Assembly (NCBI RefSeq): GCF_000412695.1
Contig: NC_021499.1
Coordinates: forward strand, 558,001 to 622,000
DNA length: 64,000 nucleotides
Reading direction: 5' to 3'
Origin: Pseudomonas resinovorans NBRC 106553
GTDB lineage: Bacteria > Pseudomonadota > Gammaproteobacteria > Pseudomonadales > Pseudomonadaceae
A program made the position numbers and the translations under genes. Positions within the stretch are counted from its first letter, which is position 1, and each line of letters opens with the position of its first letter. Of the stretch, positions 36,070 to 48,770 are shown piece by piece. The notes under the pieces are model-generated. The model was not told the DNA's origin and did not search any database. It worked only from the letters and a program-made list of their open reading frames with translations.

Positions 36070-37992
36070 TTACTGCGACTTGCGTACCCGCAGGTACCAT
36101 TCGGACAGCAGGCGTACCTGTTTCTCCGTGTAGCCGCGCTCGACCATGCGTTTGACGAAGTCGTTGTGCTTCTGTTGTTCCTCCTTGCTGCCCTTGGCAT
36201 TGAAGCTGATGACCGGCAGTAGGTCCTCGGTGTTGGAGAACATCTTCTTCTCGATGACGACGCGCAGCTTCTCGTAGCTGAGCCAGCTGGGGTTCTTGCC
36301 GTTGTTGTTGGCCCGGGCGCGCAGCACGAAGTTGACGATCTCGTTGCGGAAGTCCTTCGGATTGCTGATGCCGGCCGGTTTCTCGATCTTCTCCAGCTCC
36401 TCGTTCAGTGCCACGCGATTGAGGATCTCGCCGGTTTCCGGGTCGCGGTATTCCTGGTCCTGGATCCAGAAGTCGGCGTAGAGCACGTAGCGATCGAAGA
36501 TGTTCTGACCGTATTCGCTGTAGGACTCGAGGTAAGCGGTCTGGATTTCCTTGCCGATGAACTCGATGTAGCGCGGCGCCAGGTATTCCTTGATGTAGCG
36601 CAGGTAGCGCTCACGCACTTCGGCCGGGAACTGTTCCTGCTCGATCTGTTGTTCCAGCACATAGAGCAGGTGCACCGGGTTGGCCGCGACCTCGTGGGGG
36701 TCGAAGTTGAACACCTTGGAGAGGATCTTGAAGGCGAAGCGGGTCGACAGGCCGTTCATGCCCTCGTCCACCCCGGCGGAGTCGCGGTATTCCTGGATCG
36801 ACTTGGCCTTGGGATCGGTGTCCTTCAGGTTCTCGCCGTCATAGACGCGCATCTTGGAATAGATGTTGGAGTTCTCCGGCTCCTTGAGGCGTGACAGGGC
36901 GGAGAACTGCGCCAGCATGCGCAGGGTGTCCGGTGCGCAGTGGGCGTGGGCCAGGGAGCTGCCGACGAGCAGCTTGTCGTAAATCTTGATCTCGTCGGTG
37001 ACCCGCAGGCAGTAGGGCACCTTGACGATGTAGATCCGGTCGATGAAGGCCTCGTTGTTCTTGTTGTTGCGGAAGCTGTGCCATTCCGATTCGTTGGAGT
37101 GGGCCAGGATGATGCCGCTGAAGGGGAGGCCGCCCAGGCCTTCGGTGCTGTTGTAGTTGCCTTCCTGGGTGGCGGTCAGCAAGGGGTGCAGGACCTTGAT
37201 CGGCGCCTTGAACATCTCGACGAATTCCATCAGGCCCTGGTTGGCCCGGCACAGCGCGCCCGAGTAGCTGTAGGCGTCGGCGTCGTTCTGCGGGTATTCC
37301 TCGAGCTTGCGGATGTCGACCTTGCCCACCAGGGCGGAGATGTCCTGGTTGTTTTCGTCGCCCGGCTCGGTCTTGGCGATGGCGACCTGGTTGAGGATCG
37401 AGGGGTAGAGCTTGACCACGCGGAACTTGCTGATGTCGCCGCCGAACTCGTTGAGGCGCTTGGTCGCCCAGGGCGAGATGACGGTCCGCAGGTAGCGCCG
37501 CGGGATGCCGTATTCCTCTTCGAGGATGGTGCCGTCCTCATCCGCGTTGAACAGCCCCAGGGGCGATTCGAACACCGGAGAGCCCTTGATGGCATAGAAG
37601 GGCACGCGCTCCATGAGCTGCTTCAGTTTTTCCGCCAGGGACGATTTACCGCCACCTACCGGGCCCAGGAGATAGAGGATCTGCTTCTTCTCTTCCAGGC
37701 CTTGGGCGGCGTGGCGGAAGTAGGAAACGATCTGGTCGATGCACTCTTCCATGCCATGGAAGTCGGCGAAGGCCGGATAGCGACGGATCACTTTGTTGGA
37801 GAAGATCCGTGACAGCCTCGGGTCGATGGACGTGTCGAGCAACTCCGGGTCACCGATGGCCATGAGCATGCGTTCGGCGGCGGTGGCGTAGGCGCTGCGA
37901 TCCTGTTTGCACAGGTCAAGATATTCCTGGAGGGAGTACTCCTCCTGGCGAGTCGCTTCGAAGCGTTGTTGGAAGTGGCTGAAAATGCTCAT
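36070..37992 (-). CDS. PrkA-family serine protein kinase (YeaG-like)
   Basis: 640 residues. An AAA-like N-terminal domain carries the P-loop LGPVGGGKSS at 109-118, and the C-terminal PrkA kinase-like domain occupies the last 250 residues. Homologues are YeaG in E. coli and PrkA in Bacillus. It is the first gene of the leftward stress trio. The 287-bp gap upstream (37993-38279) should hold the promoter, but I could not fix one confidently. It lies 98 bp before the YeaH gene. Confidence 0.95.
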   Translation of the reverse strand: MSIFSHFQQRFEATRQEEYSLQEYLDLCKQDRSAYATAAERMLMAIGDPELLDTSIDPRLSRIFSNKVIRRYPAFADFHGMEECIDQIVSYFRHAAQGLEEKKQILYLLGPVGGGKSSLAEKLKQLMERVPFYAIKGSPVFESPLGLFNADEDGTILEEEYGIPRRYLRTVISPWATKRLNEFGGDISKFRVVKLYPSILNQVAIAKTEPGDENNQDISALVGKVDIRKLEEYPQNDADAYSYSGALCRANQGLMEFVEMFKAPIKVLHPLLTATQEGNYNSTEGLGGLPFSGIILAHSNESEWHSFRNNKNNEAFIDRIYIVKVPYCLRVTDEIKIYDKLLVGSSLAHAHCAPDTLRMLAQFSALSRLKEPENSNIYSKMRVYDGENLKDTDPKAKSIQEYRDSAGVDEGMNGLSTRFAFKILSKVFNFDPHEVAANPVHLLYVLEQQIEQEQFPAEVRERYLRYIKEYLAPRYIEFIGKEIQTAYLESYSEYGQNIFDRYVLYADFWIQDQEYRDPETGEILNRVALNEELEKIEKPAGISNPKDFRNEIVNFVLRARANNNGKNPSWLSYEKLRVVIEKKMFSNTEDLLPVISFNAKGSKEEQQKHNDFVKRMVERGYTEKQVRLLSEWYLRVRKSQ

Positions 37993-38279
37993 GACGTCAC
38001 CTCGCTGGAATCAGGAAGCCGGCGCGGGGTCGGTTATACGGGTGCGGGCAGTCAGCCGAAGACGGTCGGCCGATGAAAGTCCCCCAGAACACCTGAATGG
38101 TCGCTGCCGATGGCCCGGAACCGGTGTACCGGCTCTCCCCTTTTATGGATGGCCTGAGCTAAGAGTAGTTCGTTATCGGCAAGGTCAAGCATTACGGAAC
38201 GATAACAGGGGATTACCGTCCGTCGGAGAAGTGACGCCAAGCCAGTGATGGCGCGGGGTTGCGCCTCACCGAAAAAATT

Positions 38280-38609
38280 TCAATCGGCGCTCTGTCGGGC
38301 GACTTCGCCGGGGTAGACGCTGTGCCAGAGCTCGAAGCCGCCGTCCAGGCTGTAGACCTCGGAGAAGCCCTGGTGCGCGAGATAGGCGGCCGCGCTCTGG
38401 CTGGAGTTGCCGTGGTAGCAGGTGACGATCAGCGGCTTGTCGAAGTCGGCGTGGGCGATGAAGTCGGGCAGGGAGTAATTGTCCAGGTGGTGCGAGCCGC
38501 TGATATGGCCGAGGGCGAAGCTTTGCGGATCGCGGATGTCCACCACAACGGCGCCTTGTTCGCGCAGGGCCTGGGCCTGCTCGGGGGCGATGCGCTGGAA
38601 TTCACTCAT
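38280..38609 (-). CDS. glpE: Thiosulfate sulfurtransferase GlpE (single rhodanese domain)
   Basis: 109 residues, one rhodanese domain, with active-site loop CYHGNSS and Cys64 as sulfur carrier. [15 protein letters not shown] and the SLDGGFELW end are typical of GlpE. It transfers sulfur from thiosulfate to cyanide or thioredoxin in vitro. It overlaps the apaH gene by eight bases and is the last gene of the lptD-surA-pdxA-rsmA-apaG-apaH-glpE series. Confidence 0.93.
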   Translation of the reverse strand: MSEFQRIAPEQAQALREQGAVVVDIRDPQSFALGHISGSHHLDNYSLPDFIAHADFDKPLIVTCYHGNSSQSAAAYLAHQGFSEVYSLDGGFELWHSVYPGEVARQSAD

Positions 38610-39429
38610 GGCGGTTCTCCTCGCAGCTGCAGCTGATGCGTGCGCCGCTGTCGATGTTCAGTAGGGTCATGGCGCCACCCCAGACACAGCCGGTGTCGAG
38701 GGGGAAGAGGCCGGGTTCGTTGCATTTGCCTTCCAGTGCCGCCCAGTGGCCGAAGATGATCTTCTGTCCACGGGTCCTGCGCTCGGGAAAGCTGAACCAG
38801 GGGGCATAGCCGGGCGGGGCGGTATCCAGGCCTTCCTTGGACTTGAGGTCCAGGGTGCCGTCGGCGCGGCAGAAGCGCATGCGGGTGAAGTAGTTGGTGA
38901 TGACCCGAAGGCGCGTCACGCCATGCAGGTCCTTGTCCCATTTGGCCGGCTCGTTGCCGTACATGCCGTCGAGGAACAGCGGCAGGCGTGCGTCGTCCTG
39001 CAGCGCTTCCTCGACCTCCGCGGCGCGCTTGAGCGCCTTGCTCAGGCTCCACTGGGGCGGGATGCCGGCATGGACCAGGGCGATGTCGCGTTGCTCGTCG
39101 TAGTGCAGCAGCTTCTGCCGGCGCAGCCAGTTGAGCAGTTCGGCGCGGTCCGGTGCGTCGAGGATCTCGCGCAGCGTGTCGGCCTTGCGCAGGCGCTCGA
39201 TGTCATTGGCCGCCGCCAGCAGGTGCAGGTCGTGGTTGCCCAATACGCACACCACCGATTCACGGATGGAATAGAGGAAGCGCAGGGTTTCGAGGGATTT
39301 GGGCCCGCGATTGACCAGGTCGCCCACCAGCCAGAGCTGGTCGTTGGCCGGGTCGAAGCGGACTTGCTCCAGCAGGCACTTCAGCTGATCCAGGCAGCCC
39401 TGGATATCGCCGACCGCATAAGCCGTCAT
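38602..39429 (-). CDS. apaH: Bis(5'-nucleosyl)-tetraphosphatase, symmetrical
   Basis: 275 residues of the metallophosphatase family: [19 protein letters not shown] and GNHDLHLL give the metal ligands, and [10 protein letters not shown] lies later. It cleaves Ap4A to two ADP and removes Np4 caps from RNA. The ATG at 39429 gives the family start; the upstream extension to 39504 has no similarity. It lies ten bases after apaG. Confidence 0.96.
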   Translation of the reverse strand: MTAYAVGDIQGCLDQLKCLLEQVRFDPANDQLWLVGDLVNRGPKSLETLRFLYSIRESVVCVLGNHDLHLLAAANDIERLRKADTLREILDAPDRAELLNWLRRQKLLHYDEQRDIALVHAGIPPQWSLSKALKRAAEVEEALQDDARLPLFLDGMYGNEPAKWDKDLHGVTRLRVITNYFTRMRFCRADGTLDLKSKEGLDTAPPGYAPWFSFPERRTRGQKIIFGHWAALEGKCNEPGLFPLDTGCVWGGAMTLLNIDSGARISCSCEENRHE

Positions 39430-39439
39430 GCCGACTCCT

Positions 39440-39820
39440 TCAGTGCAGCGAGCCGGGTACGGCGAGGCGGAAGGGGGCGATGTTGGCGTCGAAGCGTTTG
39501 CCATCGTCGGCGACCATCTGGTAGCTGCCCTGCATGCTGCCGACCTGCGTCGCCATCACGGTCCCGCTGGTGTAGGTGTGGCTGGCGCCGGGGGCGATCA
39601 GCGGTTGCTGGCCGACTACGCCGGCGCCGCGGACTTCCTGCACGTGGCCGTCGCCGTCGGTGATCACCCAGTGGCGGGTGAGCAGCTTGGCCGGTAGTTC
39701 GCCGTTGTTCTGGATGGTCACGGTGTAGGCGAAGGCAAAGCGGTTCTCGTCCGGCTGGGATTGCTCCGGAAGGAAGCGGGTGACGACGCTGACGTCGACC
39801 TGGTAGCGGGTATCGGACAC
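39440..39820 (-). CDS. apaG: ApaG protein (Co2+/Mg2+ efflux-associated)
   Basis: 126 residues from the GTG at 39820, beginning [19 protein letters not shown]. It is an immunoglobulin-like beta fold with the conserved YTVTIQNNG and [16 protein letters not shown] segments and [10 protein letters not shown] near the end. Its exact role is unclear; it is conserved beside apaH and rsmA. The start codon is GTG with only a weak GAGAA upstream, consistent with coupling to rsmA, whose stop is 31 bases before it. Confidence 0.93.
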   Translation of the reverse strand: MSDTRYQVDVSVVTRFLPEQSQPDENRFAFAYTVTIQNNGELPAKLLTRHWVITDGDGHVQEVRGAGVVGQQPLIAPGASHTYTSGTVMATQVGSMQGSYQMVADDGKRFDANIAPFRLAVPGSLH

Positions 39821-39851
39821 GCGTAGGTTCTCGAGTAGCTGGAAGTGAAGT

Positions 39852-40658
39852 CTAGGAGCTGGGGCCGGTGGCGACCAATTGATCGGCCAGGCGGACGAAG
39901 GCGGCCAGGTCGAGCTGTTCCGGTCGAAGGCTGCCGTCGACGCCAGCGGCTTCGATGGCAGCGCTGTCCAGCAAGCCCTTGAGGGTATTGCGCAGGGTCT
40001 TGCGGCGCTGGTTGAAGGCTTCGCGCACCACGCGTTCGAGCATGGCGGCATCCTTGGCGGGATGCGGCAGCACCTCGTGGGGCACCAGGCGGACGATGGC
40101 GGAGTCGACCTTGGGCGGCGGATTGAACGCGCCCGGACCTACGTTGAACAGGTGTTCCACACGGCAGTGGTACTGGACCATGATCGACAGCCGGCCCCAG
40201 TCGCCGCCGCCGGGCTCGGCCGCCAGGCGTTCCACCACTTCCTTCTGCAGCATGAAGTGCATGTCACGGATGAGGTCGGCGTGGCTCAACAGGTGGAAGA
40301 TCAGCGGCGTGGAGATGTTGTAGGGCAGGTTGCCCACCACGCGGAGGCTGTGGGGTTCGGCGTCGAGCTTGCGGAAGTCGAACTTCAGCGCGTCGCCCTG
40401 GTTGAGGCGGAAATTCGGCAGCTGGCCGAACTTGTGCTGCAGGATCGGGATCAGGTCCAGGTCCAGTTCGATCACGTCGAGCTGCGCACCGCTGCCGAGC
40501 AGACCCTCGGTGAGGGCGCCCTGGCCCGGGCCGATCTCCAGCAGGCGTTCGCCCTGGCGCGCGTGGATGCTGCGCAGGATGCGATGGATGACGCCGGCGT
40601 CATGCAGGAAGTTCTGGCCGAAACGCTTGCGCGCGCGGTGTTGGTAGTGTTCGGACAT
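39852..40658 (-). CDS. rsmA: 16S rRNA dimethyladenosine transferase RsmA (KsgA)
   Basis: 268 residues. The [14 protein letters not shown]-terminus, SAM-binding [15 protein letters not shown] and catalytic NLPYNIS identify KsgA. It dimethylates A1518 and A1519 of 16S rRNA late in 30S assembly. It lies 114 bp after pdxA on the same strand, in the conserved surA-pdxA-ksgA-apaG-apaH order. In Pseudomonas the symbol rsmA also names a CsrA-like regulator, so ksgA is the safer synonym. Confidence 0.97.
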   Translation of the reverse strand: MSEHYQHRARKRFGQNFLHDAGVIHRILRSIHARQGERLLEIGPGQGALTEGLLGSGAQLDVIELDLDLIPILQHKFGQLPNFRLNQGDALKFDFRKLDAEPHSLRVVGNLPYNISTPLIFHLLSHADLIRDMHFMLQKEVVERLAAEPGGGDWGRLSIMVQYHCRVEHLFNVGPGAFNPPPKVDSAIVRLVPHEVLPHPAKDAAMLERVVREAFNQRRKTLRNTLKGLLDSAAIEAAGVDGSLRPEQLDLAAFVRLADQLVATGPSS

Positions 40659-40772
40659 CGAAGGCTCCAGGCCTTGGGCCAGGCCGGGTAGCCTGGCGTG
40701 GAAACATGAGTGGCGCAGTTTATCAGGCGCGGGCCCGCGCCGCCTAAGGCTTGGCGGCGCGGGTGGCGCGGC

Positions 40773-41771
40773 TCACTGTCCGCGCTGTTGCGCGGCGGCC
40801 ATCTGGTAGGCGGTTTCCAGGGCCACTTCGAGGCTGCCGCAATCGATGCGGCCACTGCCTGCCAGGTCCAGGGCGGTGCCGTGGTCCACCGATGTGCGGA
40901 TGATCGGCAGGCCAAGGGTGACGTTCACCGCGGCGCCGAATCCCTTGTACTTGAGCACGGGCAGGCCCTGGTCGTGGTACATGGCGAGCACGGCGTCGCA
41001 GTGCTCCAGGTGCTTGGGGGTGAACAGGGTGTCGGCCGGGAGCGGGCCCACCAGGTCCAGGCCTTCGGCGCGCAGGCCTTCCAGGGTCGGCTCGATGACT
41101 TCGATTTCTTCCCGTCCCAGGTGGCCGCCTTCCCCGGCGTGGGGGTTGAGGCCGCAGACCAGGATGCGTGGCTGGGCGATGCCGAACTTGTTCACCAGGT
41201 CGGCATGCAGGATGCGGCTGACCCGTTGCAGGCGATCGGGGGTGATGGCGGCGGCAACGTCCTTGAGCGGCAGGTGGGTGGTCACCAGGGCGACGCGCAG
41301 TCCACGGGTGGCCAGCATCATCACCACCTGGCGGGTGGCGGTCAGGTCCGCAAGGAATTCGGTGTGGCCGGAGAAGGCGATACCGGCTTCGTTGATTACG
41401 CCCTTGTGCACCGGCGCGGTGATCATCCCGGCGAAGAGCCCGTCGAGGCAGCCTTGGCCCGCGCGGGTCAGGGTTTCCAGTACGTAGTCGGCGTTCAGCG
41501 AGTCGAGCTGGCCGGACTTCGCCGCTGCGCGCAGGGGCGTATCCCAGACATACAGGCTGGCCGCAGGGGCGGGAGTATCGGGAAGGCGGGCGGGATCGAC
41601 GTCGATCAGGCGGATGGCCAGGCCCAGCTCGACGGCGCGTTGTTCGAGCAGCTCGCGGCTGGCGATGGCGATCAGGGCATGGGGCTGGGCGGAGCGGGAG
41701 AGCAGCAGGCAGAGGTCGGGGCCGATGCCGGCGGGTTCACCTGGGGTGAGGGCAAAGCGGAGAGGGGTCAT
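40773..41771 (-). CDS. pdxA: 4-hydroxythreonine-4-phosphate dehydrogenase
   Basis: 332 residues. [10 protein letters not shown] near the start, [26 protein letters not shown] and [13 protein letters not shown] cover the metal and substrate residues of PdxA. It oxidises 4-phosphohydroxy-L-threonine in the DXP-dependent pyridoxal phosphate pathway. It lies 75 bp after surA on the same strand. Confidence 0.97.
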   Translation of the reverse strand: MTPLRFALTPGEPAGIGPDLCLLLSRSAQPHALIAIASRELLEQRAVELGLAIRLIDVDPARLPDTPAPAASLYVWDTPLRAAAKSGQLDSLNADYVLETLTRAGQGCLDGLFAGMITAPVHKGVINEAGIAFSGHTEFLADLTATRQVVMMLATRGLRVALVTTHLPLKDVAAAITPDRLQRVSRILHADLVNKFGIAQPRILVCGLNPHAGEGGHLGREEIEVIEPTLEGLRAEGLDLVGPLPADTLFTPKHLEHCDAVLAMYHDQGLPVLKYKGFGAAVNVTLGLPIIRTSVDHGTALDLAGSGRIDCGSLEVALETAYQMAAAQQRGQ

Positions 41772-41846
41772 GGCGAGTCCTGTGCAGGGGGCCGATACGC
41801 TGGCGGCGATTGTACCGCCAGCGCAGGGCCGAGACTCGCCCGGTTT

Positions 41847-43139
41847 TTACAACTTGGTTTCGACGTAGGCCTCGTCGCGGATCTGGCGCAGCCAGGCCTG
41901 CAGCTCCTCGTCGTACTTGCGATTGCGCAGGATGTTCGCCGCTTGCTGCTCGCGGAACTTCTCGCTGCTATCGGTGGCGCGACGCCCCATCACTTCCAGC
42001 ACGTGCCAGCCATAGGGGCTCTTGAACGGCTTGGAGAGCTTGCCGGTCGGGGTCTGGGCCATGACTTCGCGGAACTCGGGGACCAGCGCGTTGGGGTCGA
42101 TCCAGTTAAGGTCGCCGCCGTTGAGCGCGGAGCCCGGGTCTTCGGAGAAGCTTTTCGCCAGTTCGCCGAAGTCTTCGCCGGACTGGATGCGCTGGTAGAG
42201 GCGCTCGGCCAGGCGCTGGGTATCGGCTTCGCTGCGAATCTCGCTGGGCTTGAGCAGGATGTGGCGGACGTGCACTTCGTCACGCACCAGGGTGTCACCG
42301 CCACGCTTGTCCAGCAGCTTCAGGATGATGAAACCGCCTGGGGTGCGTACCGGTTCGGTCACTTCGCCGACTTGCAGGGCGCCGATCATGCCGTCGAAGG
42401 GAGGCGGCAGCTGGGCGGCCTTGCGCCAGCCGATCTCGCCGCCTTCCAGGGCGGTCTCGCCAGCCGAGCGGGAGATGGCGAGCTGGGCGAAGTCGGCGCC
42501 TTGCCTGAGCTGTTGGTACAGCTCCTGGGTCTGGCGTTCGGCGGCCTGGATGGTATCGGGCGAGGAGCCTTCCGGTACCGGGATCAGGATATTGGCCAGG
42601 CGGAACTCTTCGGACAGCTGGATCTTGCCCATGTCGGACGCGAGGAAGTTCTGCACTTCCTGCTCGGTGACCTGGATGCGCTCGGCCACACGGCGCTGAC
42701 GCACCCGGCTGATGACCATCTCGCGGCGCACCTGGTCACGGGCGTCATCGAAGGACAGGCCGTCACGAGCCAGCGCGCTGCGGAACTGGTCGACCGTCAT
42801 GCCATTGCGCTGGGCGATGGCTTCGATGGCCTGGTTCAGTTCCTCGTCCGCGATGCGGATACCGGAGCGGTCGCCGATCTGCAGCTGGATGTTCTCGATG
42901 ATCAGGCGTTCCAGCACCTGCTGGTTGAGTACGTTTTCCGGAGGCAGCGAGGCGCCGCGCTTGGCGATGGTTTGCTGTACTTCACGCAGGCGCTGGTCCA
43001 GCTGGCTCTGCATGATGACATCGTTATCGACAATGGCGACCACGCGGTCGATGGAGCGGACCTCGGCGTGCGCAATGCCGCCGAGGAAGAGCGCGCCCAA
43101 CAGCAGCGGGCGCAGACAATCAGAGAGCTTGGTCTTCAC
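41847..43139 (-). CDS. surA: Periplasmic chaperone / peptidyl-prolyl isomerase SurA
   Basis: 430 residues from the GTG at 43139, with a signal peptide ([14 protein letters not shown]). The N-terminal chaperone domain begins [18 protein letters not shown] (here [19 protein letters not shown]). Two parvulin domains follow, the second starting [14 protein letters not shown]. It escorts outer-membrane proteins such as LptD to the Bam complex. Its start overlaps the lptD stop by 20 bases, coupling it to its best-known client. The longer in-frame start at 43202 is rejected because it would hide the signal peptide. Confidence 0.97.
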   Translation of the reverse strand: MKTKLSDCLRPLLLGALFLGGIAHAEVRSIDRVVAIVDNDVIMQSQLDQRLREVQQTIAKRGASLPPENVLNQQVLERLIIENIQLQIGDRSGIRIADEELNQAIEAIAQRNGMTVDQFRSALARDGLSFDDARDQVRREMVISRVRQRRVAERIQVTEQEVQNFLASDMGKIQLSEEFRLANILIPVPEGSSPDTIQAAERQTQELYQQLRQGADFAQLAISRSAGETALEGGEIGWRKAAQLPPPFDGMIGALQVGEVTEPVRTPGGFIILKLLDKRGGDTLVRDEVHVRHILLKPSEIRSEADTQRLAERLYQRIQSGEDFGELAKSFSEDPGSALNGGDLNWIDPNALVPEFREVMAQTPTGKLSKPFKSPYGWHVLEVMGRRATDSSEKFREQQAANILRNRKYDEELQAWLRQIRDEAYVETKL

Positions 43140-45921
43140 GTTCACGGTAACCTTGAATGCCTTTATCCAGGAAGCCTTCGATCTGGTTGCCCACGACACC
43201 ACCCAGACCCTTGAGGACGATTTGCAGGAAGATCCCGTGGTCGCCGCTGTCGTTGGACGGATCCGGGTTCTGCTCGAACTCGTCGTAGTCGACCCAGTAG
43301 CGGCTGATCAGGCGCAGCTTCCAGCAGCAGCTGTCGTACTCGAAGCCACCGAAGGCTTCCAGGGTACGGTCGCGGTTGTAGTCGTACTGCCAGCGCGCGA
43401 TGGCGCTCCACTGCGGAACCACCGGCCAGATGACCGAGAAGTCGTGCTGGCTGATCTTGTAGTAGTCCTTGATGAAGCCCGCTGTGCCCGGTGTGCCAAA
43501 GTCGCCGCCACCGACGACCCAGTTACCGGTCGACTGGTCGAAGCGGATGGTGTCGTTGCGGTAGCGATAGCCGGCGTTGACGACCTTGTTCGGGTTGTCT
43601 TCCGGCTGGTAGTGGAACATCGCGCTGCCGGAGCGGGTGCTATGGGTATCCGGGTCCCAGTTGAAGTTCGAGCTGACACGCCAGTCGCGGTTGAAGCGGT
43701 ACAGGTACTCCAGCGCGTAGGGCGAAACGGAGGAGGTGTAGTCGGCTCGATCTTTCATTGGGCTGGTGCCCGGACGACCGCTGAAGCTGTCTGGCAGGGT
43801 CACCTGGCGATCTTCGAAGTAGAACGCCTGGCCAATGCTGAAACGCTGGCGCTCGAAGCCGTTGGACTCGATCCAGCGGTTGGTGACGCCCAGCGATATC
43901 TGGTTGGCGTCGCCGATGCGATCGCGGCCGGAGAAGCGGTTGTCGCGGAACAGCGAGGCGTAGTTGAAGGTGTACTCGCCCGTGTCGAACAGCGGGATGT
44001 CGGTCTGGTCTTCTTCCGGTACATAGAGGTAGAACAGACGCGGTTCCAGGGTCTGGGTGTAGTCCTTGCCGAAGAAGCTCGTCTTGCGGTCGAAGAGCAG
44101 GCCGCTGTCGATGCTGTAGATCGGTACCTGGCGGTCCTGGCTGCCGTGGAAGGTCTGTTCGGCAAAGAGAGAGTTCTTGCCTTGCTGGTCCAGATCCAGG
44201 TCGTACTGGGTGTAGGCGTATTTGACCTGTGGCTTGAGGAAGCCCCAGGTCCAGCTCATCGGCAGGCTGACAGCCGGCTCCACGTGGGTGCGATCGCCAT
44301 TGGCGCGGGCAAGGCCGCGAATGTTGTTGTCGTTCCAGGGCTCGGTAAAGCCGTTGATATCCGAGAAGTCACCGGTGCGAAGGTCGCGGTCGAAGCGCAC
44401 GAATTCGGTCTTGTAGGCGAAGTTCAGTCCGCCCGGCTGGTAGGGCAGTTGGCCGTCCAGGGTGAGCTGTGGCAGGCGATCGTAGGGCGTGATGTCGGTA
44501 ATGGTCGCCAGCTCGTAGGCCTGGGCGTTCAGCCTCGCCGTGTAGGAGCTGCCGCGGTAGGTCAGGGTGCCGCGCTGGTTGACGTAGGTCGGCGTATCGA
44601 CGCCCAGGTCGGTGTCCAGGTCCTCGAAGTAGTAAGGATCGCTGATGTCGGTGTAGTCGACTTCGGCCAGCAGGCGCGAGTTCAGGCCACCGGTGTGTTT
44701 CCAGTGGTAGAGCCAGCGCTTCTGCTCGTACTCGGACATGAGCTTGCGCTCGTCTTCCTGGTCGTCGAGGTAGGCGCCGCCGAACTCACCTTCGCTGCTA
44801 TGGGTCAGGTAGCGGAATTCGCCTTCCATCAGCAGGCCGCGCTTGGACATGTAGCGCGGGTACAGGGTGGCGTCGTAGTTCGGCGCCAGGTTGAAGTAGT
44901 ACGGCGTGACCAGCAGGAAGCCGGTATCGGTGCTGCTGCCGATGGTCGGCGGCAGGAAGCCCGATTGGCGACGGTCGTCGATCGGGAAATAGATGTACGG
45001 GGTATAGAACACCGGAATGTCCTTGACCCGCAGGGTGACGTTGGTCGCGGAGCCGAAGCCGGTGGCCGGGTTCAGCTTGACGTTGTTGCCCTTCAGGTGC
45101 CAGGCGTTGTCACCCGGTTCGCAGCGGGTGTAGGTGCCATCCTTCAGACGGATGATGGCGTCTTCCTGGCGCTTGGCGTAAAGCGCGCTGCCGCGGGTGT
45201 GGGACTGGTGCAGGACGTACTCGGCGTTGTCGACCTTGGCCTCGCCGTTGTCCAGCTGCAGTTCGGCGCGGTCGCCAACCACCAGGGCACCGTTGTCGCG
45301 CAGCCGGACGTTACCGACCAGCTCGCCACGGTTTTCCGCCTGGTGCAGGTTCGCCTCGTCGGCTTCGATCTGCATGCTGCCCTGGCGCAGGATCACGTCA
45401 CCGGCGAGGGTGGCGACCTGCTGCTCCTGCTCATAGCGCGAGGCCTTGGCGGAGATGAAGGTGGGCGCATCTTCCAGGGGGGTCTTGTCGTTCATGCCCG
45501 GACGCGGCGGTTCTATATAGGCGCCGGCGCAATAGGGACCAGCTTCGGCCAGCTGCGCGGGCGTGAGCTTGTCACGCGGCACCCAGTCCAGGTGGCTGAA
45601 GTCGGCACTGCGGGAGACCAGGCCCTTGCCTTCGGCGTCGGAGACCAGGGTTGCCGTGCTGCCTTGGGCCTCGCCACCTTCGGTGGCCTGCGCGGCTGCA
45701 CCGATGCTCGAGCTCACGGCACTGCCGCTGTGCACCGGACGGGGCGGCAGGCTCTCGGCACTGGCCTTGGGTGCACATGCCCAGCCGCCGGTAGCGGAGG
45801 GTTGGCAGTCGAATTGCTCTGCGGCGACGACGAATGAGCTGGCTACTGGCTGAAGGGCCAGCAGGCTGCCGGTCACCAGCAGAGGGAACTTTTTGTGAAA
45901 CGCGGGGGTTCTTACTGCCAT
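43120..45921 (-). CDS. lptD: LPS-assembly outer-membrane protein LptD
   Basis: 933 residues. A signal peptide ([20 protein letters not shown]) is followed by [15 protein letters not shown], with cysteines of the disulfide system. The periplasmic OstA/jellyroll domain includes [18 protein letters not shown]. The C-terminal 600 residues form a beta barrel rich in Tyr/Trp/Asp. With LptE it inserts LPS into the outer leaflet. The start is the ATG at 45921; the open frame runs up to 46932 but that part is antisense to amgK. It is divergent from amgK. Confidence 0.97.
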   Translation of the reverse strand: MAVRTPAFHKKFPLLVTGSLLALQPVASSFVVAAEQFDCQPSATGGWACAPKASAESLPPRPVHSGSAVSSSIGAAAQATEGGEAQGSTATLVSDAEGKGLVSRSADFSHLDWVPRDKLTPAQLAEAGPYCAGAYIEPPRPGMNDKTPLEDAPTFISAKASRYEQEQQVATLAGDVILRQGSMQIEADEANLHQAENRGELVGNVRLRDNGALVVGDRAELQLDNGEAKVDNAEYVLHQSHTRGSALYAKRQEDAIIRLKDGTYTRCEPGDNAWHLKGNNVKLNPATGFGSATNVTLRVKDIPVFYTPYIYFPIDDRRQSGFLPPTIGSSTDTGFLLVTPYYFNLAPNYDATLYPRYMSKRGLLMEGEFRYLTHSSEGEFGGAYLDDQEDERKLMSEYEQKRWLYHWKHTGGLNSRLLAEVDYTDISDPYYFEDLDTDLGVDTPTYVNQRGTLTYRGSSYTARLNAQAYELATITDITPYDRLPQLTLDGQLPYQPGGLNFAYKTEFVRFDRDLRTGDFSDINGFTEPWNDNNIRGLARANGDRTHVEPAVSLPMSWTWGFLKPQVKYAYTQYDLDLDQQGKNSLFAEQTFHGSQDRQVPIYSIDSGLLFDRKTSFFGKDYTQTLEPRLFYLYVPEEDQTDIPLFDTGEYTFNYASLFRDNRFSGRDRIGDANQISLGVTNRWIESNGFERQRFSIGQAFYFEDRQVTLPDSFSGRPGTSPMKDRADYTSSVSPYALEYLYRFNRDWRVSSNFNWDPDTHSTRSGSAMFHYQPEDNPNKVVNAGYRYRNDTIRFDQSTGNWVVGGGDFGTPGTAGFIKDYYKISQHDFSVIWPVVPQWSAIARWQYDYNRDRTLEAFGGFEYDSCCWKLRLISRYWVDYDEFEQNPDPSNDSGDHGIFLQIVLKGLGGVVGNQIEGFLDKGIQGYREREDQAL

Positions 45922-46047
45922 CTTGTTAGTCCGGGCTTCCTGCGCGCCTTCGGCCCGCTGGGGCCGCACGCCTCTCGATGGGCTGAAAAAGATGCTGGAT
46001 AATAAAGCATGACCCGCACAACGGCTAGCGCCGCCGGAGACCACCCG

Positions 46048-47741
<1,694 letters not shown>

Positions 47742-47742
47742 G

Positions 47743-48510
47743 TTGGTCTGGCCCGCGACCCTGCTCGGCGCCGCCGCCGGATTTGCCTTGGCGAACATCC
47801 CCGGCGCGATGCTCGGCGGCCTGCTGGGGCACGTGCTCGACCGGCGCCTCAACCTGGATTCCTGGAGTGCGTTGCGCGCGCGTATGTCTGGCGAGCGCGC
47901 CATCGAACGGGAGGACCTGCTGTTCGTCCTGCTCGGTCGTCTGGCCAAGAGTGACGGGCGGGTGCAGCAAGCCCATATCCAGCAGGCCCGCTCCGAGATG
48001 AAGCGCCTGGGGCTGGATGAAGCGGGCACTCGCCGGGCCATCACGGCGTTCAATCGCGGCAAGGCGGGTACCGACAACCTGCAGCCCGACATGAAGAAGC
48101 TCAGGAGTGATCGCCCGACGGTGGAGCGCCTCTTGCGCTGCTGCTGGCAGATGGCGGCGGCGGATGGTCGAATCGGCCAGCGCGAGCGCGAACTCATCCT
48201 GCAGTGGGGGCATTGGCTGGGCCTGACCACGCCACAGGTGGCGGCGCTTGGCGCCGGCTACGACACGCCCCAGGGCCTGCCGCCCAAGCGCGGCAACAGT
48301 TACAAGGATGCCCTGACCCTGCTGGGGGTGACCGCCGACTGTGAACCGGCGGTGATCAAGCGCGCCTATCGTCGCCTGCTCAGCCAGAACCATCCGGACA
48401 AGCTCGCCGGTTCAGGGGCCAGCCCGGCCCTGGTGCGAGCCGCCACCGACCGTACCCGCGAGCTGCACAGCGCCTACAACCTGATTCGCGAGCGCCACGG
48501 CTTTCGCTGA
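47743..48510 (+). CDS. djlA: DjlA-like J-domain co-chaperone
   Basis: 255 residues from a TTG at 47743, two bases after the murU stop with GGAGG upstream. A short glycine-rich N-terminal membrane segment (LLGAAAGFALANIPGAMLGG) comes first, then a TerB-like helical domain (about 60-165). The C-terminal J domain has the HPD motif in SQNHPDKLAG. Tail and layout match DjlA, a membrane-anchored partner of DnaK. The stop codon touches the left end of the repeat element at 48510. Confidence 0.9.
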   Translation: MVWPATLLGAAAGFALANIPGAMLGGLLGHVLDRRLNLDSWSALRARMSGERAIEREDLLFVLLGRLAKSDGRVQQAHIQQARSEMKRLGLDEAGTRRAITAFNRGKAGTDNLQPDMKKLRSDRPTVERLLRCCWQMAAADGRIGQRERELILQWGHWLGLTTPQVAALGAGYDTPQGLPPKRGNSYKDALTLLGVTADCEPAVIKRAYRRLLSQNHPDKLAGSGASPALVRAATDRTRELHSAYNLIRERHGFR

Positions 48511-48764
48511 GAACCTGCTTACGATCTGCGGAGCAATGGCCCTGCGGCGTTAAAAACAGGCTCGGAAAGCCGCTTGCGGCTAACGCGCTTCAGCGTGGCC
48601 CGAAGGGCGAGCGGAGCGAGTAATGCTCGTTTACAACAGTAAATTCCGCTTCCTCGCCTGTTTGATTCGCTGGCGCTCACCCTTCGGGCCAGCCTTCGGC
48701 TGTTACTCCCGCTGGTCGTTGCGCCTTGCATGACTCTAGCTCGCAAGATCGTAAAGCCGGTTCT
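48510..48764. mobile_element. MITE-like 255-bp element with terminal inverted repeats
   Basis: The ends are imperfect inverted repeats of about 25 bp: AGAACCTGCTTACGATCT on the left, and AGAACCGGCTTTACGATCT read inward from the right, both followed by GCG and AGC. The interior has no convincing gene but many short palindromes. It fills exactly the gap between the convergent djlA and DUF3530 genes, starting at one stop codon and ending six bases before the other. I recall closely similar sequence recurring between Pseudomonas genes. Confidence 0.65.
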
Positions 48765-48770
48765 GATAAG

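Noticed and set aside
42712..45837. 1041-codon open frame antisense to surA and lptD
   Set aside because: Shadow of two well-identified genes; no motifs.
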